From contig JAAYFS010000015.1 of the NCBI GenBank assembly GCA_012728115.1, positions 1-64,000 on the forward strand: a stretch of 64,000 nucleotides of DNA, read 5' to 3'. Source of the DNA: Bacillota bacterium (lineage in GTDB: Bacteria > Bacillota > Limnochordia > Darwinibacteriales > JAAYFS01). Position numbers and translations under genes: made by a program. Every line of letters starts with the position of its first letter. Position 1 is the first letter of the stretch. Positions 27,225 to 36,330 of this stretch are shown in pieces. The notes below the pieces were generated by a model. That model saw only the letters and a list, made by a program, of their open reading frames with translations. It did no database searches and was not told the DNA's origin.

Positions 27225-27599
27225 TTATTCATAAAAAGATTTTGCTCGCAATTCACTGAGAGCTGTTTCAATTAATTCTTCGGGTAAAAAACCATCCGTT
27301 GTAATAAATATATCTGCGTTTTCGCGTGCATCTTTGAGGATTTCTTTTTGGCGGTTATGGGTTTCAATCCCCCACCGAACAGCCTTTCTTTGTTTGGTTG
27401 TTTCATATGTGCACTCTAAGTATATCAATACATCAGGGTTTTTACGTCGCCAAAACCTCGGACTAACAGAATGCTCTTGAGCAATACTATGCGCATTCAA
27501 ACCCAGCTTTCGCAAACCATTTTGTAAAGTAGTCTTACCTGCCGCACATACTCCAACGATTATGATCAATGGACGCCTATCGCCATTACTACTTGTCAT
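27225..27599 (-). CDS. Small P-loop nucleotide kinase-like protein, function unknown
   Basis: A 124-aa protein. IIIVGVCAAGKTTL (residues 12-25) is a clear Walker A motif. IYLECTYETTKQRK may be a Walker B-like strand followed by a lid-type helix, and a Thr/Asp end IFITTDGF follows. It is shorter than shikimate or adenylylsulfate kinases and I cannot assign a substrate. It follows the SpoIIE-type phosphatase gene by 19 bp, so the two are likely coexpressed. Ribosome site ggatgtg. Confidence 0.7.
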   Translation of the reverse strand: MTSSNGDRRPLIIIVGVCAAGKTTLQNGLRKLGLNAHSIAQEHSVSPRFWRRKNPDVLIYLECTYETTKQRKAVRWGIETHNRQKEILKDARENADIFITTDGFLPEELIETALSELRAKSFYE

Positions 27600-27618
27600 T
27601 TAGTTCACATCCATCTAT

Positions 27619-28323
27619 TTAGAAAGGATAAGAAACCATCATTCTTCTAATGCCTAGCTCTTTATCTCGATCATACACAGCTAAGGCAGCTACAAGCATA
27701 TCGTCTTTCGGCTTTCCTTTTTCCGCTTGGATCGCATAGTCGATCAGTCTATCTGCCACAGTTTGCGGACAATCCTGATGTTGAGCAATAATTTTTTGGA
27801 CTTCCTCTAACGAAAACAGATACTCTCCACTATATCGACCTGCATGCACCACTCCATCGGTAAAACCGACTACCATCGTACCTGGATACATCGGCCAATG
27901 AGAGATCGAAGGGCGATTATGGCGATGAACTCCGATCGGAGTAACATCTGAATCTAGACAACTCGATCCGTCAATTTGCATTATAATAACGGGGCAATTA
28001 GAGTTTCGCGAAACAACAAGCACTCGATGATCTAGATCCGCAGTTAAAACAGTTAAAGTCGCCGATACTTTGCCATCCCGCAGAGTATAAAGATAATCGC
28101 TTGCGGTTCGCATCACTGCACCATCTCTGGCACCTTCCGCAATGAGATTAGCCGCTTTAATCGCAACTTGATGGCTAAGTCTTTTTGCACTCCGTCCATG
28201 CCCTTGACCATCGACAATAACGATCGACATTCCGCCCCGTGGTCTTTCTACCACTTCGACTGAATCGCCGCTCCCCCCAACGGCATACTTGCCAACCTTA
28301 GCAATTCCGATTCGAATCTCCAT
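27619..28323 (-). CDS. SpoIIE-type (PPM/PP2C) serine/threonine phosphatase
   Basis: A 234-aa stand-alone phosphatase domain. Metal-binding motifs are intact: IVDGQGHGRSAKRLS near residue 38, VVGFTDGVVHAGR near 151 and GKPKDDMLVAAL near 205. There is no sensor, receiver or membrane segment, so it is a bare catalytic subunit, unlike RsbU or SpoIIE. Typical substrates are phosphorylated anti-anti-sigma (STAS) proteins; none is nearby. The N-terminus EIRIGIAKVGKYAVGGSGDS suggests an SpoIIE-like fold with little else. It lies between an exported protein gene and the P-loop gene. Confidence 0.82.
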   Translation of the reverse strand: MEIRIGIAKVGKYAVGGSGDSVEVVERPRGGMSIVIVDGQGHGRSAKRLSHQVAIKAANLIAEGARDGAVMRTASDYLYTLRDGKVSATLTVLTADLDHRVLVVSRNSNCPVIIMQIDGSSCLDSDVTPIGVHRHNRPSISHWPMYPGTMVVGFTDGVVHAGRYSGEYLFSLEEVQKIIAQHQDCPQTVADRLIDYAIQAEKGKPKDDMLVAALAVYDRDKELGIRRMMVSYPF

Positions 28324-28347
28324 CTGTTCTTCAATCCAATCCTGTTA

Positions 28348-28902
28348 TTACTTTAACCAGCCAAAAGAGTTCACTGCCTGGATCCAATAGGCTGCATAAT
28401 CACCATCATACTTGCTGTTATCAATTATGTATGCAAGGTACACTACATAATCACCTTTTTGAAAGAATACGGTACGCAACATCCAGGTTTTACTGTCTAG
28501 ACCAGTTCCTCGAAATGCGTAAAAATGAGCAGTCTCGTCGTTGCTGGTAGTGATTTGTCTATCAGCAATTACACTCTTATTACTAAAGGCTGGTTTAAAC
28601 CTAGCTTCAATGCTATCTTGAACGGCCTTGATATTCTTACTCTTAATCACACCGACTTCCATAATAATTGAAGCGTTATTGAAAGTCATCTCGAGTATCT
28701 TTGCCCCAAAAAGATTCTTCTGGACATAACGTTCAGCTGAGGAAGGTACGAGCACTTCAAAATAAGGTTGTTCCTCGATAAAATACCAATAATTATCTAA
28801 GTCTGAAAGATATAATTCGCCAGCAAACGCATAATCTCCAGCAAGATTTATCAGGGATAAAAGAACTAGTGCTAAAGCAGACACTGAAAACAGTTTTTTC
28901 AA
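28348..28902 (-). CDS. Exported protein of unknown function
   Basis: A 184-aa protein with an N-terminal signal peptide (LKKLFSVSALALVLLSLINLA, likely cleaved after AFA). There is no lipobox cysteine. The mature part has alternating strands, for example SIIMEVGVIKS, AHFYAFRG and DYVVYLAYII, like a small secreted alpha/beta domain. I do not recognise the family. The track starts 43 codons earlier inside the yajC terminator. TTG 28902 is chosen because agaggg is six to seven bases ahead and the signal peptide starts there. It ends 24 bp before the phosphatase gene. Confidence 0.65.
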   Translation of the reverse strand: MKKLFSVSALALVLLSLINLAGDYAFAGELYLSDLDNYWYFIEEQPYFEVLVPSSAERYVQKNLFGAKILEMTFNNASIIMEVGVIKSKNIKAVQDSIEARFKPAFSNKSVIADRQITTSNDETAHFYAFRGTGLDSKTWMLRTVFFQKGDYVVYLAYIIDNSKYDGDYAAYWIQAVNSFGWLK

Positions 28903-28943
28903 AACAATCCCTCTTTCTAAAAATAGTGATATAATTTTGGGGA

Positions 28944-28975
28944 ATAACAAAAACCACCAGGCACGGGTGGTTTTT
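28944..28975 (-). terminator. Rho-independent terminator after yajC
   Basis: aaaaaccacc / ggtggttttt with loop cgtgcct on the minus strand, then TTTTTGTTATT. It ends the queA-tgt-yajC unit. Confidence 0.85.
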
Positions 28976-28981
28976 ATTATA

Positions 28982-29272
28982 CTATTTTGCCACAGAAGCG
29001 ATACCAGAGCGGGTAATTTTGATTTCAACATTTTCAGCTACTTTGAGTGTGACTACATCATCTTTTATGGCTGTAATCTCTCCGTGTATTCCACCCAGGG
29101 TAACAACTTTATTACCTTTCTTCAAAGAACCTAACATTTCTTGTCTTTTTTTCTCCTGTTGTTGCTGTGGTCTAAGTAAGAAGAAATAGAAAACAAGAAA
29201 CATGATGCCAAAACTAACTAACAAAGATAACCACCCTGCAGTTGCTGGAACGGGTTCAACTTCTAAAAACAT
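28982..29272 (-). CDS. yajC: Preprotein translocase subunit YajC
   Basis: A 96-aa single-pass membrane protein that associates with SecDF at the translocase. There is one helix at residues 14-34 (LSLLVSFGIMFLVFYFFLLRP). The typical cytosolic domain follows, with LKKGNKVVTLGGIHGEI. It follows tgt, the normal order, but secD/secF do not follow here; a terminator does. The ribosome site gggggt is seven bases before ATG. Confidence 0.96.
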   Translation of the reverse strand: MFLEVEPVPATAGWLSLLVSFGIMFLVFYFFLLRPQQQQEKKRQEMLGSLKKGNKVVTLGGIHGEITAIKDDVVTLKVAENVEIKITRSGIASVAK

Positions 29273-29344
29273 AGTAAACCCCCTTTCAATAGTGTTACAT
29301 ACTATTCTTCGTGAATTTCTGACAATTTCCTGCCTATTCCTTAT

Positions 29345-30457
<1,113 letters not shown>

Positions 30458-30476
30458 CTAAAAAACGCTCCTACAT

Positions 30477-31505
30477 CTATTTTATCAACATTGCATCACC
30501 AAAGCTGTAGAATCTGTAGTTATTCTCAATCGCTTCATGATAAGCATTCCGAATGGTATCAACTCCCGCAAAAGCAGAAACCAACATTAGAAGACTTGAT
30601 CTTGGTAAATGAAAATTCGTAATCAAGGCATCGATAATTTTGAAACGATAACCAGGATAAATATAAATATCGGTCCAACCAGAACCACCTTTGATCGAGC
30701 CATCATCATTCGCTAAGGTCTCTAGAGTTCGTGCCGTTGTGGTGCCAACTGCAACGACTCCTCCTCCTTTTTGTTTTCTTTCGTTGATTATCGCTGCATT
30801 TTCTTCACTTAGATAGTAGTATTCAGAGTGCATTACATGTTCTTCGATATTTTCAGTTTGAACTGGTCTAAAGGTTCCTATTCCGACATGCAATGTAAGG
30901 GGAACAATTGCGATCCCTTTTTCTTTTATTTTCTCCAATAACTCTTCCGTAAAATGTAACCCAGCAGTTGGAGCAGCAACCGAACCCGAATGCGAGGAAT
31001 AAACTGTCTGATACCGTTCTGAGTCATCGAGCTCCTCGTTTATGTATGGTGGTAGAGGAGTCTTACCAAGTTCATTTAGAACCTCTTCGAATTCACCTTC
31101 AAATACAAATTCCACTATCCTACCACCTGTATTAGTAACGTCCTTAATTTTGGCTTGTAATTTGCCTGCAAAATCAATTACCATTCCTGCCCTGGCTCTT
31201 CTGCCTGGTTTTACTAAGACTTCCCAACTATTATCACTAAAAGGCCTTAGTAGTAAGAATTCCACTTTACCCCCTGAATCTTGTCGTCTTCCAATGAGGC
31301 GAGCTGGGATCACTCGTGTATCGTTTATTACGAGACAATCGCTCTCGGATAACTCTTCGAGTATGTTATAAAAACGCTTATGAACAAAATGATCAGAATT
31401 TTGAAACCGCTCTAAAACCATTAACTTCGAATGATCCCGGGGTTCAACAGGCTTTTGTGCGATAGATTCTTCTGGTAATTGAAAATCGAATTCTTCTATT
31501 CTCAT
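30477..31505 (-). CDS. queA: S-adenosylmethionine:tRNA ribosyltransferase-isomerase
   Basis: A 342-aa enzyme that transfers and isomerises the ribosyl part of SAM to preQ1-tRNA, giving epoxyqueuosine. The N-terminus [27 protein letters not shown] and the conserved [12 protein letters not shown] motif are present. The ribosome site is poor: gggag lies 15 bases before ATG. Translation may partly depend on coupling from rsgI, whose stop is 12 bp upstream. Confidence 0.97.
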   Translation of the reverse strand: MRIEEFDFQLPEESIAQKPVEPRDHSKLMVLERFQNSDHFVHKRFYNILEELSESDCLVINDTRVIPARLIGRRQDSGGKVEFLLLRPFSDNSWEVLVKPGRRARAGMVIDFAGKLQAKIKDVTNTGGRIVEFVFEGEFEEVLNELGKTPLPPYINEELDDSERYQTVYSSHSGSVAAPTAGLHFTEELLEKIKEKGIAIVPLTLHVGIGTFRPVQTENIEEHVMHSEYYYLSEENAAIINERKQKGGGVVAVGTTTARTLETLANDDGSIKGGSGWTDIYIYPGYRFKIIDALITNFHLPRSSLLMLVSAFAGVDTIRNAYHEAIENNYRFYSFGDAMLIK

Positions 31506-31517
31506 TGCTATTATGTT

Positions 31518-32489
31518 TTACTCCCCTCTTAAGGTCGTTTGGAAAAATATACTTCCAGACTCTCCTCTATCTGTTAATGAAAACCTCGATGAATCTGAAG
31601 TAACGCTTTCCCGACTCCAAGAAGGAGGTGCAAAATTAGGACGATTGATTACAAATTCATACTTGCGCTCGTCTCCATCCTTCTCCATCGTAGCCGAAAT
31701 TGTTGTTACTTCATCTTGTTCTGGTTGGAATTGTTCCATTACTACTTGGAGAGAGCCTTCCGCTTCATATTCTTCTGGCATTACATGAGTAGCTATATAA
31801 TGTGCTGGTGACATCCCAGCTTCACGCGCCAAATCACGGATTTCTGGTGGGATCTGAACGATCCTAACATTCGCTTGATAGACCTTATTGATTGTCTCTA
31901 CTATCTCCTCATCAATTTCATAAAACTCTGTTCGTGTTGTGCTTGCAAGCATTTCTACTGTTTCTGCCCTTAAATTCTCATTCGTTGCAGTAACAGGATC
32001 TTCCAACTCGTGATTCCTTGCTATCGTTACAACAATCTCGTTTTCTCCAACTTGGAGATATCCATCCATTTCAGCTCGGTTTCCGATCGTTTCGATAGCT
32101 TGCTCAAAAGTTTTACCGACAACTTTGACATTCCTAAGAAGTTCTTTGCCATCATCATTCAAGCCCTCTACCTTAATAACACGTTGGTGTTTGTTTAAGG
32201 TCAGCTCCACGCTGGGGTTGATATCCACCGTTATGTAATAAGCTGCTAGTCTACCGCCAGGGATATAAAATTGAGTTCCATACAATCCAGCGGAAACGAG
32301 AGCAAGAAATATCATGGCAACTACTGAATACATTAAGGTGTTGGACCTAGTCCGATATGGGAAGTAAATTTCTTCACCTACACAGACTGGTTTTGTACAC
32401 TTTACTCGTAAGAATTCTCCTTGGAAAGTCATGACGACCACTTTGTTTTTGGGTGCAATTTCTACGACTATCCCTTTCCCCCGCATCAT
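31518..32489 (-). CDS. rsgI: Anti-sigma-I factor RsgI-like protein
   Basis: A 323-aa transmembrane anti-sigma factor. The cytoplasmic RsgI N-terminal domain (about residues 1-45) contains KGIVVEIAPKNKVVVMT. One membrane helix lies at about 51-72, followed by the RsgI middle domain with ITVDINPSVELTLN. The Asn-Pro bond of that motif is the reported autocleavage place in clostridial RsgI. The remaining outside part is acidic and lacks any carbohydrate-binding or enzyme module I can recognise, unlike cellulosome RsgIs, so its signal is unknown. GGAGG five bases before ATG 32489 decides the start. Confidence 0.88.
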   Translation of the reverse strand: MMRGKGIVVEIAPKNKVVVMTFQGEFLRVKCTKPVCVGEEIYFPYRTRSNTLMYSVVAMIFLALVSAGLYGTQFYIPGGRLAAYYITVDINPSVELTLNKHQRVIKVEGLNDDGKELLRNVKVVGKTFEQAIETIGNRAEMDGYLQVGENEIVVTIARNHELEDPVTATNENLRAETVEMLASTTRTEFYEIDEEIVETINKVYQANVRIVQIPPEIRDLAREAGMSPAHYIATHVMPEEYEAEGSLQVVMEQFQPEQDEVTTISATMEKDGDERKYEFVINRPNFAPPSWSRESVTSDSSRFSLTDRGESGSIFFQTTLRGE

Positions 32490-32503
32490 GGCTTCCTCCA
32501 ATC

Positions 32504-33250
32504 TTAAACCTTTTTTAAATACTCTTGCAGAAAGTAGAATTCCCCAATTAAGATTAAGGTTAGGGTAATGATATACTTTCTTTGCCGTTCGAGAGTTTTA
32601 CGACTGACGCTTACCCTCTCTTGCAATGCCTTTAATGGCAATGCCCGCCTTTTCAACAAATACTCCTTCAGTTTTTCATCTTCAGCCATGGTTCTTGCTA
32701 CTTCTAGAGCCCTTCTGCGAGCGTCTTCATGTTTTGGTGAGATTTTTACTAGTTCTGAAAAACTGATTCCATAATCACTGAGCATTTGGTTTAATCTAAA
32801 GATCTCTTCTCTATACTCTTCGCCCTCCCGTTGTCTCTGTTGTTCATATAGAGCATTTCGTAACTCTATTCGGTTGATTGTCCCAACCTCGTTGTCATCG
32901 TCCTCAAACGAGGATAATGGTATCTCTGAATGCTTAGAACTCCTTTTGCGGTAGTAGTCTACCATGCGACGTTTAATGACCATTTCCGCAAAACTTAAAA
33001 ACGATGCACCTGCATTACTATTATAAGCACTGATGGCTTCATTAAATGCCATCATCGCAATACTTGCTTCATCATCACGACCCAGGACAAGGTACTTTTT
33101 TGCGCTACCAGAGGCGACTCTTAAATAAAATGGACGATAATCTCTTAATAATTGCTCACGCGCTTGTTTGTCTCCCTCTTGAGCTTTGGCAACCAAGTAA
33201 CCTATTTCGGCCTTTTGTTCCTGCTGCAAAACTGGATCCATTACCATCAT
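32504..33250 (-). CDS. sigI: RNA polymerase sigma-I factor
   Basis: A 248-aa sigma factor of the SigI branch. It shows the SigI region 2 DDEASIAMMAFNEAISAYN and EMVIKRRMVDYYRKRSS. The C-terminal region, KALQERVSVSRKTLERQRKYI, is helix-turn-helix-like and specific to SigI instead of the usual region 4. SigI responds to heat or, in Clostridia, to outside polysaccharides through RsgI. It precedes rsgI by 14 bp, the standard pair. Its place between era and queA is unusual. Confidence 0.93.
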   Translation of the reverse strand: MMVMDPVLQQEQKAEIGYLVAKAQEGDKQAREQLLRDYRPFYLRVASGSAKKYLVLGRDDEASIAMMAFNEAISAYNSNAGASFLSFAEMVIKRRMVDYYRKRSSKHSEIPLSSFEDDDNEVGTINRIELRNALYEQQRQREGEEYREEIFRLNQMLSDYGISFSELVKISPKHEDARRRALEVARTMAEDEKLKEYLLKRRALPLKALQERVSVSRKTLERQRKYIITLTLILIGEFYFLQEYLKKV

Positions 33251-33298
33251 TTTTCCTCCTTGTAAAGAAGTTCGCCGTGCAAAAAAATTTAAGGGGTT

Positions 33299-34183
33299 CT
33301 ACTCATATCCCAGACTTTTTAACATCCGAGCCTTATTGCGCCAATCTTTGTTAACCTTTACCCACAAATCTAGGTAGACTTGTGTTCCCAATAGTGCCTC
33401 AATCTGGTGTCTCGCGCCTGTCCCAATTGTTTTCAGCATCCGTCCTTGTTTTCCGATCACAATTCCTTTTTGAGAATCGCGTTCTAAATAAATGGTTGCA
33501 CGAATTCTCACAAGATCCTTGGTTTCATCATTTACCATTTCATCAACATCGACGGCCACCGAGTGAGGAATTTCTTGATGGGTATTGAGTAGGATTTGTT
33601 CTCTAATAAATTCAGCCACGATAAATCTCTCTGGGTGATCTACTACCCAGTCATCTGGATAATACTTCGGCCCCTCGGGTAAGAGTTTGACGATCGAGCT
33701 AACTAAAACATCCAGATTGCAATGATTTATTGCTGAAAAAGAAATGATTTGATTAAAAGCTAGTTTGGATTCTATTTCTTTTTGGAACTCGGAAAGTTCT
33801 TCAACAGTTACCAGATCCGACTTATTGATCCCTAAGATTATTGGAGAATCGACTTTATTAAGATATTCAACTATTCGATCCTCTAACTTGGTCCATCTCC
33901 CCGCTTCGACAAGAAATAACACGACATCTACTTCTTGCAAAGCATTGATCGCAACTTTCACCATGTATTCACCAAGTTTATGTAATGGTTCGTGAATACC
34001 TGGAGTATCCAAAAAGACAATCTGACTATCATCTTTTGTTAAAATGCATTGAATAGTATTACGCGTAGTTTGTGGCTTATCGGAAACGATAACAACCTTT
34101 TGCCCAATTAGAGCGTTTAATAACGTAGATTTTCCTACATTTGGTCGACCAACTACTGCAACAAAACCTGATTTAAACGACAT
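33299..34183 (-). CDS. era: GTPase Era
   Basis: A 294-aa ribosome-assembly GTPase that binds the 3' end of 16S rRNA. G1 GRPNVGKST, G3 DTPG, G4 NKSD and G5 SAIN-like motifs are present, and a C-terminal KH domain includes GIVIGKQGRMLKTIG. It is intact and of normal length. It lies at the end of the conserved ybeY-dgkA-cdd-era block, with a GNAT gene inserted between cdd and era. Confidence 0.97.
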   Translation of the reverse strand: MSFKSGFVAVVGRPNVGKSTLLNALIGQKVVIVSDKPQTTRNTIQCILTKDDSQIVFLDTPGIHEPLHKLGEYMVKVAINALQEVDVVLFLVEAGRWTKLEDRIVEYLNKVDSPIILGINKSDLVTVEELSEFQKEIESKLAFNQIISFSAINHCNLDVLVSSIVKLLPEGPKYYPDDWVVDHPERFIVAEFIREQILLNTHQEIPHSVAVDVDEMVNDETKDLVRIRATIYLERDSQKGIVIGKQGRMLKTIGTGARHQIEALLGTQVYLDLWVKVNKDWRNKARMLKSLGYE

Positions 34184-34208
34184 AAGATCCTCCTTTTGCT
34201 TATGCCCA

Positions 34209-34661
34209 TTACAACTGCTTTTGTAGGACTAAACGATCTTCACCCTGACCATATTCGTTTGGGCAAAATTCCGCTTGGATAAACCCAAGTTTTCGATAAA
34301 GACGGAGTGCTCGTCCATTTTCTGGACCCACTGTTAGTTTGACTAATTCAATTCCTTCTTCTTTTAATTTCGCTAGACTTTTTTGCATCAGTTTGGTTCC
34401 TAGACCTTGACCTCTTAATGGTTGTTTTACGGACAAAGCGAATAAATACGCCATTTGCGGATTTGTGAAATCCCGCATATATTCTGCAGAAGCGACTACT
34501 TCACCATCTGAATTCATAAGCACGTACACTTTACCATATCGAATGAACGGGACTAGAAACCATTCGTTCATCGCTCCTTCACCAAAGGCTTCGGTTTCGA
34601 TTTCTTGAACTTGGTAAATTACACTATAATCTATTTCGTTGATCTCTTTGAAAAAATACAC
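34209..34661 (-). CDS. GNAT-family N-acetyltransferase
   Basis: A 150-aa single-domain acetyltransferase. The acetyl-CoA-binding motif A is RGQGLGTKLMQKSL near residue 83, and motif B is ENGRALRLYRKLGFIQ. It resembles RimI-like proteins but with an unassigned substrate. GTG start with gggtggg upstream. It is an insertion into the otherwise conserved cdd-era junction, with 11 bp to cdd and 25 bp to era, so it is coexpressed. Confidence 0.85.
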   Translation of the reverse strand: MYFFKEINEIDYSVIYQVQEIETEAFGEGAMNEWFLVPFIRYGKVYVLMNSDGEVVASAEYMRDFTNPQMAYLFALSVKQPLRGQGLGTKLMQKSLAKLKEEGIELVKLTVGPENGRALRLYRKLGFIQAEFCPNEYGQGEDRLVLQKQL

Positions 34662-34672
34662 TTAATCCCACC

Positions 34673-35083
34673 CTAGTTTGTGTCCAAGCTAAAACTTAAT
34701 GGTAATAATTCGGAAATCGAAAATATTTCGTAATCTCCTTTTAGATTAGCTAGGCAAATTTGAACATCTTTTGTGAAAAAATCCGAAAGTACTTGGCGAC
34801 AAATTCCACACGGACTACATACTCCTTCCGTATCGGCCACCACAGCTAGTGCTAAAAAATCTCGTTCACCTTCAGATATCGCTTTAAAAACCGCTGTACG
34901 TTCTGCACAAATCGTAGCGCCAAAGGATGAGTTCTCGATATTGCAACCATGAAAAATTCTGCCTCGCTTAGTTAAGAGTGCTGCTCCAACCTTAAAATTG
35001 GAATACGGAGCGTAGGCCTTTGTTCGAGCATATTCTGCTTCTTCGATTAGGCTGCGAAAATTTATGTCGTGACGTTGTTCCAT
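34673..35083 (-). CDS. cdd: Cytidine deaminase
   Basis: A 136-aa tetrameric zinc enzyme converting cytidine to uridine. The catalytic CAERTA and the zinc pair PCGICRQ are intact. ATG 35083 with GGAGG eight bases ahead is preferred to the track start five codons upstream. It keeps its conserved place next to dgkA and near era. Confidence 0.97.
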   Translation of the reverse strand: MEQRHDINFRSLIEEAEYARTKAYAPYSNFKVGAALLTKRGRIFHGCNIENSSFGATICAERTAVFKAISEGERDFLALAVVADTEGVCSPCGICRQVLSDFFTKDVQICLANLKGDYEIFSISELLPLSFSLDTN

Positions 35084-35139
35084 TATTTTAACCTCCAAGT
35101 CACCTACTTAAATTATAACAAATTAATCAAAAATTTCCC

Positions 35140-35832
35140 TCAGCCCTTTAATTGGAAAAATAACAATGTGACTAGAGTACCTAGGATAGCGCCAACAATT
35201 ACCTCCCACAGGGTATGGATTTTACCTTCAACACGGCTTTGGGCTAAAAGTATCGCCAAAACGTACCCCAAAACCACTACAAAACCTTCCCCAACAAGAA
35301 AAATCGCAGTTGCTATACTAAAGCCCACTGCTGCATGTCCTGATGGCATTCCGCCCTGGAGAAACCTCGTATGTCCTCCAAATGCTTTGGTCATAATCAC
35401 TAGCGAAATTACTACTACCAAAGAAAAAATGATTAAGTGCGAGTTCATTAAACTATGGCGTACAACCTCTGGCCTAAAATTCAAAATTCTTTCACTAAAA
35501 ATCAAGTAACCAACAAAAACAGAAATCATAGAAGTAACCAACACCGCACCTGCCGCGACATTTTTGGCAACCCGAGCGATCGGATGGTATTCTTGCGTAA
35601 CAAGGTTGACCACTTCTTCGATTGCGGTATTAACCATTTCGGCGGAGATGACTGATCCAATAGTAAGTAATAAAATCAAAAGTTCTAAACGTGAAATGTT
35701 TAGTAGTATCGAAAGAATAAAAACCAAGAGTCCAGTAATAAAATGAATCTTCATATTTCTTTGGGTTTTAAAAGCAAAAATAATACCTTGGATCGCACAA
35801 CTAAAACTTTCACTCAAATTCTTAGTTCGCAA
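35140..35832 (-). CDS. Undecaprenol/diacylglycerol kinase fused to PAP2-type phosphatase
   Basis: A 230-aa membrane protein with two enzyme parts. Residues 1 to about 105 are a DgkA-type kinase with three helices and the active-site EMVNTAIEEVVNLV. Residues about 125-230 are a PAP2-like phosphatase: C1 KAFGGHTRF, C2 GGMPSGHAA, C3 SRVEGKIHTLWE (the final Asp is replaced by Glu). In Gram-positives DgkA phosphorylates undecaprenol and PAP2 proteins dephosphorylate undecaprenyl pyrophosphate, so both could act on the same cell-wall carrier. TTG start with aggaggg ahead. Place in the ybeY-cdd interval is the normal dgkA place. Confidence 0.88.
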   Translation of the reverse strand: MRTKNLSESFSCAIQGIIFAFKTQRNMKIHFITGLLVFILSILLNISRLELLILLLTIGSVISAEMVNTAIEEVVNLVTQEYHPIARVAKNVAAGAVLVTSMISVFVGYLIFSERILNFRPEVVRHSLMNSHLIIFSLVVVISLVIMTKAFGGHTRFLQGGMPSGHAAVGFSIATAIFLVGEGFVVVLGYVLAILLAQSRVEGKIHTLWEVIVGAILGTLVTLLFFQLKG

Positions 35833-35868
35833 ATTCCTGCCCTCCTTAGAAACCTATCCTTCGGAGAG

Positions 35869-36330
35869 CTATTCTCTCCTTCCAAGCCTTTCTAATCCAA
35901 CCATTGCCATAATACACTCTTCTTTATTGCGCATCAGATTGCGTTCATCCTCATTTTCATGATCATAACCGAGTAAGTGTAGCATTCCATGGGCTACCAA
36001 GTAGCCCACTTCGCGCTCCATGCTATGTCCATACTCCCCCGACTGCTCAAGAGCCTTTTCTAATGAAATAACAATATCGCCTAAAACAGGTTCTATTCCT
36101 GGAAAATCATCGTCCATTTGCGGGAAAGACAAAACGTCGGTCGGGTAATCTTTGTCTCGATACTGTTTGTTTAGGTCTTGTATATACTCATTGTCAACAA
36201 AAGTAATACTTACTTCAACTTCTAAATCAACTTCTTCTAACTCCAATGTAGCAATAACTACTTTCTGGATCAACGATTCAAAATCCCCAAATGGAACCTT
36301 ATTCTGCTGGTTGTTGATGTGGATTTCCAC
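35869..36330 (-). CDS. ybeY: Endoribonuclease YbeY, rRNA maturation factor
   Basis: A 153-aa metalloenzyme for 16S rRNA 3'-end maturation and ribosome quality control. The zinc signature HGMLHLLGYDHE and the preceding YPTDVLSFP motif are intact. GTG start with aaggga upstream. It overlaps the pgpH 3' end by 32 bp, suggesting translational coupling. Confidence 0.96.
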   Translation of the reverse strand: MEIHINNQQNKVPFGDFESLIQKVVIATLELEEVDLEVEVSITFVDNEYIQDLNKQYRDKDYPTDVLSFPQMDDDFPGIEPVLGDIVISLEKALEQSGEYGHSMEREVGYLVAHGMLHLLGYDHENEDERNLMRNKEECIMAMVGLERLGRRE

